DNA from: Sipunculus nudus
Lineage: Eukaryota > Annelida > Sipuncula > Golfingiida > Sipunculidae
Assembly (NCBI GenBank): GCA_026874595.1
Contig: CM049312.1
Coordinates: 73,258,429 to 73,322,428, forward strand
Reading direction: 5' to 3'
DNA length: 64,000 bases
In this document: one piece after another, positions 44,835-57,218 of the stretch
Layout of the letters: each line of letters starts with the position of its first letter
Position numbering within the stretch: position 1 is the first letter of the stretch
The notes under the pieces: model-generated
The model's database searches: none
Told to the model about the DNA's origin: nothing
Seen by the model: the letters and a program-made list of their open reading frames with translations, nothing else
Made by a program: the position numbers and the translations under genes

Positions 44835-45455
44835 TGTCGGTGCAGAGGAGGGTCCGTGAAGAGGTTGTCTGTGAACTGTTCAGCTGAGGGACGATTTCCC
44901 GGAGCTTGAATGTCAGAGTCTGCAGGCGACCAACATAATCTCCACTAACGGACTTGTGTGTTGTGTTAACAGGAGGACCTGTATCTCCCGTAGTGAAACC
45001 CAGCTAACAGAACATCACAATTGACACGCTGATCAGTGGGCTACCGAATATTGTCGTTTGCGGTGACATATTCAGGTACAGATTACTAGATATATCCAGG
45101 GTGATTAAATAAGAACAGATATTGTGTGAGAGAGATGCTACAGAGAAGGCTGTGAGCCTATCTGCCAGTGATTAAGAGAAGTGAGTACTTCAAGAGTAGA
45201 GACTGTGTCAAACCAGTGGTTTGTTTTACAGCGAGACGCGCTTGTGCGTTGTGTGTACAGTGGATAACCGCCTGGACTCGAGTTGTACAAGACGATTACT
45301 TGACCAGCGGCCATGCTGCGAAGCGAAAATCTGTAATTTGTGCTGACGGCGAGTTTCAGGATTTATAAGTGTGATTTTATTATATTTTTTATTATCTAAA
45401 ATACGTCTTTCTCATCTTTCAGTTCAGCGTTTAAAAAAACCTGGAAAGTCCATTC
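44835..45455. repeat. Segment present in units 2 and 3, absent from unit 1
   Basis: Unit 1 reads ctgacagttcgggtgtgtg where unit 2 has this extra segment of about 620 bp between ctgacagtt and cgggtgtgtg. Unit 3 has it at about 59,180-59,800. A conserved 66-codon frame (45,168-45,368) is almost the same in both copies but unrecognised. It is either a deletion in unit 1 or an insertion (for example a solo LTR) before units 2 and 3 became alike. Confidence 0.6.
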
Positions 45456-45461
45456 CTTCGG

Positions 45462-45818
45462 GTGTGTGACATGAAGTTAATAAGGGAGGCCGCGCCCCAC
45501 GGCAGTGTATGTTTAACAACTGAACGCGACTTGGGGTTAAAAGTTGCCCGGTGTTATGACCCAGTAATATTTTATTTTCGGTGCAAATCTGATTATTCCC
45601 CACCTATCGTGGTAGTACAAAACCTAGTTGACAGTGTAAGCTTGACACACCAGGATAAAAATTATAGAATGTGTGTGCATTTTGTTCCATATTCGAAACT
45701 GATACAGACTTATTCAGTTTTCATTAAAAAAAGTCATCAAAACAAAAATCGTTCATTGGAAAAGTACATTTGCTATGCAGCTTCAACTTCCTCCCTTCCT
45801 GATGGTTGTAGTATATGA
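45462..45818 (+). other. 118-codon frame of unknown status
   Basis: A frame starting MCDMKLIREAAPHGSV. The copy in unit 3 (59,808-60,164) differs at one residue; the unit 1 counterpart is broken. Conservation follows the recent sequence identity of the units, so it is not evidence for coding. No domain recognised. Confidence 0.2.
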
Positions 45819-46528
45819 TTATAATAAAAGGATTCTAATTTAGCCTACACGAGTTACCATTCATCCGTCCCTCCATCCACCAATAATAGGTATGTTACAA
45901 CCACTATTGTAATAACAGCCACCATTGTATTAATTATTTCAACAGTGGTTGGTAAGGACGAGTTTTTGCCAACCAGAATTGTATTAATAATCACTATTGA
46001 ATTAATCTGTTATTCGAAGGGTGGGTTTCTATCTAAGTACAACACATTTACTCGCTATTAGTGGTATAAACACAGTTGGCCATGTACCAACCCCTTTTCG
46101 GGAGGTCCTGTAAGCAGGGCTAAAACTAGCAGTTGTTAACTTTTAGGATAAATAGACGGCATGCAGCGATAGACAACTGCGTAAGATGTGGTGTAGTAAC
46201 CAAGAGGTCTTATTTGGTCTACAAATGATAAGCAATTCAAAAGAATTTCTCTGCAAGGAGGGAATAGTCTCTGATAGAAAAGATTTTTGATGATGGAATT
46301 CATCAGTTCTATGAATAAACAATCTATTTTTGCCTGACCTGTTCTGGTCAGTCTCTGAGCAGCATCATTTGATTTTTTTTCTAAATGCGGCATATTTGAC
46401 TATATGTCGTGTATCTGATAGAAGTGTATAACCAGCTTATTTCTAAAAATTGTTCAGTCCTGGGTCATGAGTCCCGTTTCTCATGATCATACATGATTTT
46501 ACGCATCGTACGTCATACAAGCTCATAT

Positions 46529-46529
46529 G

Positions 46530-46591
<62 letters not shown>
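46529..46591. repeat. (TA)n tract beside sulfotransferase copy 2
   Basis: Lies about 15-75 bp beyond the stop codon (minus strand), in the likely 3' UTR or just past the poly-A site. Also in unit 3 (60,877-60,925), absent from unit 1. Confidence 0.95.
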
Positions 46592-46592
<1 letters not shown>

Positions 46593-46604
46593 ATAAATGC
46601 TGGT

Positions 46605-47624
46605 TTATTTCCAGTTGAACCTCTGATTGATCAGGCGAAAGAGTTTCTCGTTATGCGGACGATAGAAAGCCCTCAGCTTCTCGCGCAGACTCTCGTTCAC
46701 CTGGACATGAGGAATTCCTTTTAACCTGGACATACAATTAACCTTTCCGTCTTCCTTGTAACAGTAGAATCCCTTTTTCTCATCGTAAACAAACATTTCT
46801 GATCTCAGTTTGTGTGGTATTCCAAGGAAGGTCTCTATTTCTCTAAGTACACTGTATGGTTCCTTCACAAACTTTTCTGACTCAAGAAAAAGTATTTGAT
46901 CTAGAGAAAACCACTTAAGAAAAACCTGCAAACAGTTATAGTAAATACTTGCCTTGATTTGCCAGAACGTTTCGTCAATTTGCATCGGTTTACCCTTCAC
47001 ACAGACATGTTCTTCAAATGTTTTATTTTTACAATCCCCACTCATGGCACAAAGCATTGTGAAATGGGAAATAAGGCGTTCTGTGGGGTCTCTCAAAATC
47101 AGAATCAGTTTCATAGAAGGGTTAATCTGGTACATTCCCTGAGCTATACGAGCTGCCCCGACATAACAAAACCCACCTTTGTCGATCATAACAACTTGAC
47201 CATCCCTTGATAAAGGCATGAGAGACCTAAACCAGTCCACTCCTTTTTCCAGGGAATCCCCGTATGCTTGTGGATTTTGCTTTGAGTGTATAATATTAGG
47301 ATGGAGCCAAAGAAATGCCTCCAGAGTTTGCTGTCCCCCCTTTTCCACCCCTATTAAATGTGCTCTGGGCAGACATTTCTTCAGCAGGTTATAGGATGCA
47401 CTGTTGAATCCCCTGTTTGCCAGGCTCGATGAAATGGTGTCATTTCTTTCAAATTGCCAAATGACTGCTCGAGGACTTATATTTCCAGGATTCGAAAAAA
47501 TAGAGTTAGTGACATTTCCGGCTAACAGGTGTATTATCTGTCGAAATCCGGAAGTCTGTGAAAACATGACAGCCATCATGCTCATTCCTGTTAAAAAGAG
47601 GATCACTTTTACTTCCTTGCGCAT
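46605..47624 (-). CDS. Heparan-sulfate 3-O-sulfotransferase-like protein, copy 2 (mosaic)
   Basis: 339 residues, differing from copy 1 at residues 42 (I for L) and 334 (Q for R). The same anchor, PAPS-binding motifs, cysteine pair and catalytic-site substitutions apply. At base 46,935 the copy has the g found in copy 3; from 46,938 onward it has the bases of copy 1 at every site where copies 1 and 3 differ. The gene is thus a mosaic: the terminal 110 or so codons and downstream flank come from the copy 3 type, the rest and upstream flank from the copy 1 type. The frame is intact. The TAA stop overlaps AATAAA. Confidence 0.9.
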   Translation of the reverse strand: MRKEVKVILFLTGMSMMAVMFSQTSGFRQIIHLLAGNVTNSIFSNPGNISPRAVIWQFERNDTISSSLANRGFNSASYNLLKKCLPRAHLIGVEKGGQQTLEAFLWLHPNIIHSKQNPQAYGDSLEKGVDWFRSLMPLSRDGQVVMIDKGGFCYVGAARIAQGMYQINPSMKLILILRDPTERLISHFTMLCAMSGDCKNKTFEEHVCVKGKPMQIDETFWQIKASIYYNCLQVFLKWFSLDQILFLESEKFVKEPYSVLREIETFLGIPHKLRSEMFVYDEKKGFYCYKEDGKVNCMSRLKGIPHVQVNESLREKLRAFYRPHNEKLFRLINQRFNWK

Positions 47625-49542
47625 GGTGCGGAGAACCTGCGTACAATACCGATTGTATTCTCAAATGTGCAATGAACAAAAAATATCTCCTCTTTAAAAA
47701 TCAATATACATAAAAGAACACGTTGTCAATTAGAATATACTTGTCCTTTGCCATATATCATATTGGCACATTTGTGAGGCTTTTATGGCCAGGTATGTTC
47801 AGTTGTGGTTCGTACAGGATGCATCCTGAGAGTACTGCCAAATATAACTGACCTATTAACCTTAATGTGAACATTTCAGATTTTTCGGTATTTTTGGTAT
47901 ACTGCACTTTTTGTATGAAGACTTATAGTATCAGAGGCATTTTCCACGTACTATGTAATCAGAATTGTTAAGTCATTAATTATGTCAATTTAAGAAACAC
48001 GTTATATTTAATGGGCACAGTCTATGGATTGAACTAGACTAGTAGCGAGAACTGCAGTTTGTTTATATGTAAGCACATTTTTTTCACTATTTTGAGTCTT
48101 ACAAACAGGTGGGTTAACGGTCGCTAACTACAGGTGGCCGATTAATTTAAGGACGTGAAAACTGGTTACTTTGTCAGATATTCCAGCTGGAATACATGGT
48201 ACACTGTACGGATACTATTTACGAAATTTTTCACGAGGCAAAACTCTAACCACCGAAGGCATCATTAGTTTTCCATCCAGTAGGCACATCATATTCAAAC
48301 AGGTGTTGATACCTGTTACGTTTTACCAGCCGAAGGCAGTTTGTTACTCTGAAACACTATACATAGTGTAGGTAAAGTGTAGGAATAATGCCTTTTATAG
48401 AGACTAACTTATTTGTTTTCACACGAAATTTTTTAAGTGGAAATGGGTAGAGAGCTCTCTTTAAGGTCACCAAAACTTTTTGTTTTAGCACATGAAAATC
48501 GTCTTAGCTTGTAAACAAATATGTGTAAGAAATGTTAGTATATTAATTGTTTGTTTTTCCTTCCATTTAACCGTGTCAATGGAATTTGAGAAAGCTTATA
48601 TTTTGGTAACTCGGGATAACTGTTACCGAACCCCAAAGTTATTTTAGTCAATAGAAATTATCGGCTTACGACTGAGGCCTGAGGCAAATTGCTGTTAAGT
48701 CTTTCGTAAGGCACCCTTGGGTATATGTGCTTTAATACTTCGAAAATGACAGAAACTCGGTCTGTACGGCAAGTACGGTCTGTCAGAGAGTATTAGTTAA
48801 AACATTCACTGAAAAAAAAATATAAATACACTAAAAATGTCGTGACTGTCTCGTCTGAATGTGTTATCAATGAAATTGATCGTGCAGAGTGTGTCCTCTA
48901 CTATGAATTTAAGATTTGCGCTTTCTTTTTTGTGCGGAGTCCCTGCGCCAATCACGTGGCAAGACTATGCAAATAAACTGTAAACAATTAAAATGCTCAA
49001 AAATAGCTGCGCCGTATATAGAAGGATATAAGAAATTCCTCTTTCTTTGTGTCTTTTAGTCAACATACGCCTATCAAATTCACGGATCCCATTGAATGGA
49101 CGGGAAAACCTCTCTTCTCTTTTGAGCAACAGCAGCGAGGAACATATTGGGCCATATTGGAACATATATATTAAGCAAAGACTCGTGGAGTTCGTCGAAC
49201 TTCCTTTGCAACTTATTAGAGATTGTTATACATATATACGTGCGTTGTTTCAGGTGATATTTGAATAATTGTTAAAATAAATTGGACAAAATGTTTGTTT
49301 GGATTATGGAGTCCGTTTCTTGGATTTGCTATCGATTAAAATACATTGGCTTATGTAAGAAGTAGGTGTATTTTCTATTCATATACTGTGCTATTGTAAT
49401 ATACCGGTATTAAGATGCTGTAAATAATAAACATATTGCTCGGACAAGTTATTTAATTCGGATTCGTTGCCTTCCCTGGATCGTCGTTAATGGGCTCCGA
49501 TTTCAAACAAATGTGACAATATTAGCTGATTGCAAGACATGA
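47625..49542. repeat. Upstream (right) flank of sulfotransferase copy 2
   Basis: Nearly identical to 28,779-30,700. A local difference near 49,010 (cgtatatagaag against caatttttcaagaag in unit 1) shortens an incidental frame. Presumed promoter region. Confidence 0.7.
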
Positions 49543-49546
49543 AACA

Positions 49547-49830
49547 TCACTCGACACAGGTTTGCAGCACCTCGCTCAACAGCGGCTGGCGGTACCTCAC
49601 ACGACACCGGCTGGCAGCACCCCACTCGACATCAGGTGGCAGCAACTCACTCGACACCTGCTTACAGCTTCTTACTCGACCCCGTTGGCAGCACCTGATT
49701 ATACTGCGGCTTGGCGCAACTCACACGACACCAGGTGGCATCTTACTCGACACCAAGTGGCAGTACCTCACACAACACCGGCTGGCATCACGTAAACCAA
49801 CACTGGCTGGCAGCACCTAACACGACACTG
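49547..49830. repeat. About 25-bp minisatellite (unit 2)
   Basis: Counterpart of 30,705-30,985 with an altered repeat composition near 49,730 (gtggcatcttactcgacacc). Confidence 0.85.
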
Positions 49831-51539
49831 GCTGGCAGCGTTTCTCTGGAAACTGAATCGCGGCACCTTGCAAATTTGTACTTTTGAGAATGGGTTATCC
49901 TTCGTACGAAAAGCATGACGTTTTATTTGCCCCTTCCTTTCACGCTTTTAAAAGGTATGTATTGGTGGGCGTTGTGTGGGATGTATTTCTTCCTCTTTTT
50001 TTTGGATTTGTTAGGCTCTAAGTTTTTTTTTTTTTAAAGAGACATGACGGCATGTTTCTAGGCCCCTTCCTTTCAACCTTTTATTAAAGGAATGGGTTGG
50101 TTGGTGGTTTTGGGTATTTGAAGGCTCTAGCTTTTTGATAATGGTTCATCTTTATTGAAAAGCAGGACGGCATGTTACTTGGTCCCTTTCTTTCATGCTT
50201 TTTAAAGGGTGGGGTGGATGGTTTGAGAGATTTGAAGAAAAGGATGGCATGGTCGAGGTACCATTCTTTCACGCTTGTGGTGTAAGTGTTTTTTTTGTTT
50301 TGTTTGTACAATTTGTGCTGCTTTTTTATACATTTGTATATCAGTATCAATATATTATACGTTTCAGAAATCAATTTTCCATTCTCAACTCAGTCAAAGT
50401 TAAGTCTGGTAAGTTGACGGCCATTTTTTAACTGAAACAGCCGCCATATTAGAAAACTACAGCAATAAGTGTGCCTACATTTAAGTGAGAATATTTAAAT
50501 TAAAAATATTTCCATAAACTGGATTCCTTCAGATAAGCATCTTCAGGGTTATATCTCTAGCAATCTTGCAGTATATATTTTTTTACATCAGTTGCCATTT
50601 TGTAAAATGGCGGCCATATAAACACATTGACGGCTTTATTACCTTAATATATAATCATGTTAAGTAATTTCATTAAAATGTATCAAAATATTGTGAATAA
50701 AATGTAGACAAAGCTTTTTCTATGATAGATTATCGTAGGTCTTTTTGACGGCCCCTACGTCCATAAAACTGGAACAGAAACTCCTATCCATATGAACTAA
50801 CTTCACAAGCTTCAATACTTGAAGCCGTAAATAACATGTCGAACACGTCTTTAGCAACAGCAACAGCTGTAGTATGCATTCCTTTTTTTGTCTTGTTCAT
50901 AAGCGATACGTATGATCTACTCGGAATTTATGAATTTTTATTTATTTGAAACATTGTGTCTGGTAATTTTCTGACCAAAAAATGTGCATTTAGCAGGAAG
51001 CTATTACACCAATAAAAGCCCATTTCATAATGAGCTTTCAATATCGTCTATTTGACTGTCATTTAAGATTTAATAAACTGTCAATTATTCAAGAGTTTGC
51101 AGCTGAGCCCTATATCTCTAAATACAAGTTGCCTGTTGCGGAGCATTAATCCAGCCTTCGCAACTTTGGCAGAGTCGCAGTAACACACAAATGCGCTAGA
51201 GTGTCTTTATACTCATTTAATATGGTCTACCTATCTTTATTCTTCCAGAACTGTAATCTATATACTGCGAGTGTGTGGGCGTGCTTACCTTAGCCTTAAG
51301 GCCACTCGGAAGACCAGAGTGGTCGGCTTTACATTGTTGCAGCGATATCAAACAAAAACATCTCACATCACACCCGAAATTATAAAAAATGTTAGAAATG
51401 CTGCTAATAAATACAAATCGTGAAATTTACACATTCCGACTAGCTTGAAATGCTTCACAGCTGCACAACTGTTTGATATCAGAACGAATAATTTGCACTA
51501 AACAATCCGATGCAATTCGTTCCTTTGTTTTCCTGCAGG

Positions 51540-51832
51540 TGCTGTCACACAAAAATATTACGTTATGCATCGGGATTATCCATACCCATGGACGGAATAG
51601 GGAAGGTCACTGGAAAACTATATTAAGCGGTCCAAATTTAATACCATCAGTTTATCGGCATCAATACTTGCTTCATAATATGGAACCACAAGCCTCTCCT
51701 ATTTATGCACACGCTATGCCAGAACTTTCTGGAGATGTATATCTTTTCGCAGGCCCAAATCAAACGATTGCTGAGCACGCATTGCATACCTATCTCCTAC
51801 AGCGTATAAAGGAAGGCAACAATTTTCGCTGA
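51540..51832 (+). CDS. Possible 3'-terminal coding exon, unit 2 only
   Basis: An acceptor (tttgttttcctgcag) ends at about 51,538. The frame runs to TGA at 51,830-51,832 with peptide segments GHWKTILSGPNLIPSVYRHQ, YLLHNMEPQASPIYAHAM and LSGDVYLFAGPNQTIAEHAL, ending RIKEGNNFR. Composition looks protein-like (P, H, Y, W) in an AT-rich setting. Unit 1 has the same acceptor and first 70 bp, but then lacks 898 bp (counterpart 51,609-52,506), which removes most of the frame. I do not recognise the family. The gene's other exons would lie in the right flank; none was identified. It could also be a mobile-element fragment. Confidence 0.4.
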
Positions 51833-51912
51833 CATGAAAGGCATCGCAGGAATCGCACTACAATAATTCTAGTTGATAAGATCAATACAGTTCTATACAC
51901 CTTTCTGTATAA

Positions 51913-51924
<12 letters not shown>

Positions 51925-51966
<42 letters not shown>
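51925..51966. repeat. (GT)n microsatellite
   Basis: About 40 bp of GT repeats, preceded by a short TA run. Confidence 0.95.
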
Positions 51967-51970
<4 letters not shown>

Positions 51971-52165
51971 CATTAAACATAAAGAATCAGTTATCAGTTG
52001 CAAAAAGCTTTTCCTGGTAATCTGCTGTATACTGTAGATTAAAATTTATATTAGATTTTTTTTTTTTCAGAAACGAATGCATAGGAGAATGAAAATACTA
52101 TTTTCAGTTTTCGATCAGTGTATTTTTTAGACGTCAAAGCATGGATGGATTGTAACAAATTAAAA

Positions 52166-52506
52166 ATAAACTGCTGCAGGGTTCTCCACTAGCCAATATA
52201 CCCTGGCGCACCGCCACTCTATCTTTTCTCACCGCCACCCTTTAATGTTACCCGCCACTCTTTCATCTGTCCCCGCCACACTTCCTCTGTCCCTGCCAGG
52301 CATACAGTTGTCAAATTTGTCAGTGGAAGCAAGGACTGGCCTTGCAGACTGACCCTTGCTGAGTGATTGATAGCCTGAAGTTATTAAGCTGGTGTCAGCT
52401 GGTATCTTATCATCGCAGCGAGTGACATCAGGTTTCTGGATGGGTATTATGTTGTAGAGTAAGAGAAGCCACAACTCTGCTTAATTTTCCCTGGTTCCCT
52501 TATTGC
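52166..52506. repeat. Likely dispersed repeat within the unit 2-specific segment
   Basis: Begins ctgcagggttctccactagc and carries three accgccac-type repeats (caccgccactct, caccgccaccct, acccgccactct). It is absent from unit 1. No coding content recognised. Confidence 0.4.
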
Positions 52507-52936
52507 TTTTTAACTACACAGTGCCTGTTGGCATGGGTATTGGTTAACATTGATATATATTCTGACTGTGGCTTCTAGAAATGTATATTCACTCAATGTG
52601 CTGCCATGGTCTTTAAGTGTGGATGATACAATAAATTTCTATAATGTTTTCATTTTTGTTGTTTTTCTTATGACAACTCATACAAACACATTACACATGT
52701 CCTTACTCTTGCTCTTAATGTTCTTGCATGTGTTAAAAGCCTTGAAGATTAAAAATCAGACAAATAAAACAAGAGACCCATGGGTCACGGCGCTCAACTG
52801 ATCATGATTGGACTATAAATGTATCACCATTGTGATACTATATCGAGTCGATAAAGCTTATAAATATCATGGACATGTTTGGCTATTATAAAGGAATGTA
52901 ATGTAATATGTAAGTAAATGATATATGAAATAACCT

Positions 52937-53386
52937 GATTAATCGATTAATATGGAATAAAATATAGTGGTTTATTATCTATTTATTTAGAAGGGGTTGA
53001 AAATAGCAATATATTTGAGCAAATGTGAATGCAATGACAGCAATAATAAGGAGTAGTAGAATGCTGATAAGACTATTTGTTGAAGAATCTATAGTGTATG
53101 GAAGTCTACAATTTGTCAATTTGACAGATATGATGTTATGATTAACTATGCTGATGAGGGGATTTATGAATTTGTGACTGTACGACATGATATCTCCTAA
53201 GTCTTTTGATGCCCACCAGGTCTCCATATTACACAATATCGACATAACTTCTGGCATGTACATAGGTACCTATGGACAAATAGTTATACAAAATATGAAT
53301 ATATCTGATTCACCTTGTTCTTTTTTACTGAGGCTGACATTGGGATGGGGTTCGGACAGGGGACCTGTGAGGGCAGCAAAGAGTTG

Positions 53387-53439
<53 letters not shown>

Positions 53440-53682
53440 CATTCAACAGTACTTAAACACCTGGAAGGTTAAAATCTAAATTATTATGAAATGTAGATTA
53501 AGTCTGAGAGGAAGAGGTAAGCTAGGCCATGGTTGGTTGATATGACTGAAGTTGTTGCAAATAATACTTTGATATCTGACCATGCGTATCCATTGGTTAC
53601 CTTTTGATAAGCTGTTGGCAGTTCAACAGTTTACACATTTGTCTAATGAGATCCAATTTTTTTTTAATAAACCTTTTTTTCT
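52937..53682. repeat. 746-bp segment present in unit 2, absent from unit 1
   Basis: Unit 1 joins gaaataac directly to ctattttgttatatg, while unit 2 has this segment between them. It contains a (GA)n tract (53,391-53,441). A minus-strand frame (53,263-52,979) reads LGDIMSYSHKFINPLISIVN and has a hydrophobic end. Origin unclear: insertion here or deletion in unit 1. Confidence 0.6.
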
Positions 53683-54252
53683 ATTTTGTTATATGTATAC
53701 AGTAGCCATAATTTCCCAACTTTACATGTTGAATGACTTGATGGGGGGGGGGGGGGGGTTTGATTGGAGTTACAACGCCTGTCTCTCTGTATATATTTTC
53801 TTTAATTATTTAATTTTATGCTATAGCAATAGTATTATTTTTCACAGTGCCAAAGAGCAAGGACTCAGTGGGATGGGGGATGGTGTGAGTTAAAACAACC
53901 ATGCATATACATACAGGATATGAAATTTAATTAAACAGTGCTCACAGGGAAAAAAGTTTATTCATAATTATTAAATATTCAAACCAGGCAGAAAGGTGGA
54001 GAAACAAAGCAAATCATTTTAATTTCAATTTTACTGAGCCACGGAAAAATTAACAATATTTGCATTAATTCCTTTTTTCATTACATCATTTATTCCAGGT
54101 TTAAAAATGTTACTATACATTTACAGTAAAACACACACACACACACATATATCTATTTATGAATATTCAGTTGATTCACATTTCTAAATTGCTTCAACAT
54201 TTATAGCTAAATTATCTAGTTTAGTACAGGGAGGATAGGGAGGCATAGGGAC

Positions 54253-54278
54253 GAGAGAGAGAGAGAGAGCTAGACTGT

Positions 54279-54315
<37 letters not shown>
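54253..54315. repeat. (GA)n microsatellites (unit 2)
   Basis: Counterpart of 33,764-33,844 with fewer repeats. Confidence 0.95.
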
Positions 54316-54316
<1 letters not shown>

Positions 54317-54819
54317 CTCTGGTAATTCCTGCCTGACCCAGCCTGACCCAGACAATCACAGAGGCAGTAGCTAGGCCAGGAGTTGAACCAGTTATGTAAC
54401 ATTGCTTAGCACACTGCATGATTTCACTGACTTGGTGTAAACAATTAAGACATGGTGCATGAAAACTTAAATGAAATCTACACTTTTTGATCAATTGGTT
54501 TCAAATTTCAGATTTTAACAGATGAAATGCTGTGAAAATTAAACCACAGCGCAAACAGGAAAATATGTCCACTGTAAGTTATATTCATCATTCATGCTTT
54601 TTACACAGGAGTTAACTGTTATTCATTTTTTTTCAGGTTGCCCATTGCAAAAAGTAGCACATGCACAAATGATATGAGAGTTAAACTATTTATAAAAAAA
54701 ATAATTGCAATTATTGGGCAAAATATAATTATATTTTAAAATATTAACAGTATCATCTGAAAAGATTATTTTTTTATAATATGATTGAAATGAATGATTA
54801 TTAAAATAATATTATAAAA

Positions 54820-55223
54820 TATATTCATGAATACAATAAGCATTGTATTTGCAAATTTTGAGAATTAATATGGCTTTTTCTGGTTTTTCTAATCTTTTAA
54901 CATCAAAGCCCCATCAAAGAATTCCATAATTTAATTGTGATAGAATTAGTATGTCATATATAATTTATAGTATAGGAATAGGGGAGATAATGTTTTAATT
55001 TATTCAGGATTTCAATATTTTTTTTAATTTTTGTTGCAACTTTGTTTTTTGTTTGTCTGAAATTTCATATGTTCGTTCAGTGTTATACATAAAAAATTGA
55101 AATCTGAGACCCTGTCTATAGGTATATAATTTATTTTTAGTTCAAGGCTTCTGTCATGTATGTTACTATTCTGAGTGTGAAACAAAAGATTTTTTTTTAC
55201 ATTTAATGAGTTTGTATGCTGTT
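54820..55223 (-). pseudogene. Outer LINE, 3' half (unit 2)
   Basis: Counterpart of 34,300-34,844: LLFHTQNSNIHDRS and INYIPIDRVSDFNFLCITL. About 100 bp next to the DNA element's left end is deleted compared with unit 1. Confidence 0.75.
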
Positions 55224-57218
55224 TGCCCGGCAGACGACATCGTGAAATATATTTATTAATTCGTGCGCACAAATTACTAATCCGTGCGCACGAATTACCA
55301 ATTCGTGGCCACGAATTACTAATTCGTGCGCACGAATTACTCGGTGTGAAAAAAATAAATTTCTATAGTGGAAAAATATTTAATAATTCGTGCGTACGAA
55401 TTACTAATCCGTGCGCACGAATTACTAGGTGTGAAAAATATATTTCCTAGGTGGAAAAATATTTATTTCAATAGGATAACAAAGTAGCCGATAAGGCTAA
55501 TGCAACTGCTCTCCTGCATATAAATTAAAAGAAAGTGAAAAATTAACATGAATGTATACATGTATATATGTATATACAAATGATCAGATTGGAAAAGTGT
55601 ACATATATTCACACACGATAAGATAGATATATATATATATAGATACATAATATACGTTTAAACAGATTGAAATTCCACAAACACTCATACTTGCACATAT
55701 ATAATTACTGGTAGGCGTAATACAATAAAAATAAACGTCTCAGTCCATATCGAGCATATCAATTAGATTAAAACCATCAGTCTTTCCAATTGAAAATAGG
55801 TACTGATTTAAGTAACTGGCACCTAGTCGTAGCCGAGTATGGATAATTTCATGTTGACGATGATTGTCCAATAATAACTGTATATTCCTCGAGAGGCAGG
55901 GTTCAAATAGTCACGAACATTTTCCTTAAAGGAATCTATTGAAGTAGACTGAATCATAGGAAGCTGTTCCAAAGTTTGCAGGCCATTGAATGGAAAGAAA
56001 AGAAAATTGGAAGGAAAGAAAAGCGACAGAGTACCTTTAGCAAATGCGATTTGCGCGGACTGTTTAGGGCTGAGCATGAGACAGAGTTTGAGTTAATATA
56101 TGAGCATATAATCAGGAGCTAGTCCGCTAATCATTTCATAAAATGTGAATTGTATAGACAGCTCTCTTCTTTTTTTTATACTTGACCATTATAGGTCTTT
56201 TACCTTAGCTCCAGTGCTAGAAGTCGAGGGCGCTCCAGTAAATGTTAAACATGCTTTCCGTTGTATACTCTCCAGTTGGTTTGACTGTCTGACAGAGCAA
56301 AAGTTAAATATTAAAACACCATACTCCAGTACTAAACGTATTAATGATTTGTACATACGATCTAAAACTTTCATAGAGAAATGGAATTTATAATTTTTTT
56401 CAAAATTTCCAAACGCTTATTGTCTTTCAAACATATCATGTTTATGTGTTCCTGTCAGGAAGGCGAATCCCAAATATGACATGAGTTTCCCTTAGTTTCT
56501 GTGAAGTTCATTTCTCCTAGTTTATGTGTAATTTGCAATTTAGCATCATCGTCAAATGGCGATTGAGAACTGTAACTGTAGTTACTTTGTGAAGCAATAT
56601 AACTGTTAAAAATTTCAGCCTGATCGGCTTTGTCTATAATAATGTTCCCATTATGCTCCAACGATGATAATGTAGGTCGTTGTTTTTTTTGTTTTTTTTT
56701 TGTTGTTTTTTTTCACCAGAGAAAGCCTTAGAAATTTCCACCATGCACGGCAACTGGGTCTGTTAGTTTTATATTTATATTCTTTAAGTATAGCTTAAAG
56801 CCCTTTCAATTTTCAATATACAGAGTTCCGAATTTTCCAAGGCAGGGAGTCACGGAAGTGTCGGAAGACACTGGGCTTCATTTTTACAACCGTGTGTGCC
56901 CGCTGAAACTGCCAGCCTGTGCCTAGACTGAGTCAATGTGTGCTTGCTTCTCATTGGCTAGTAATTCATGCGCACGAATTAGTAGCCAATGAGCATTGAG
57001 ACAGCAACATCAGAGAGCTGTTCTCATTGGTCACTTATTCGTGCGCTTGGATTAATAATCCGTGCGCACGAATTAATAAATATCTTTCCACCTTGGAAAT
57101 ATATTTTTCACACCTAGTAATTCGTGCGCACGGATTAGTAATTCGTGCGCACGGATTAGTAATTCGTGCGCACGAATTAATAAATATTTTTCACCATGTC
57201 GTCTCCCGGGCTCCGTAT
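55224..57218. mobile_element. Inverted-repeat DNA element (unit 2), L1-free
   Basis: The same element as 34,845-42,888, about 2.0 kb. The left end is eroded (gcccggcagacgac, missing the outermost bases), and the right end is complete (gtctcccgggctccgtat). The left arm has fewer palindromes than in unit 1. It carries the same inner LINE pieces: C-terminal (55,765-56,160), thumb (56,189-56,400), linker (56,455-56,680), in consistent minus-strand order. Confidence 0.75.
56165..56183. other. Empty target site of the L1-type LINE
   Basis: tcttc, eight t, atactt, present once and followed directly by gaccattata. This is the pre-insertion state of 35,861-35,879 and 41,808-41,825. Confidence 0.95.
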
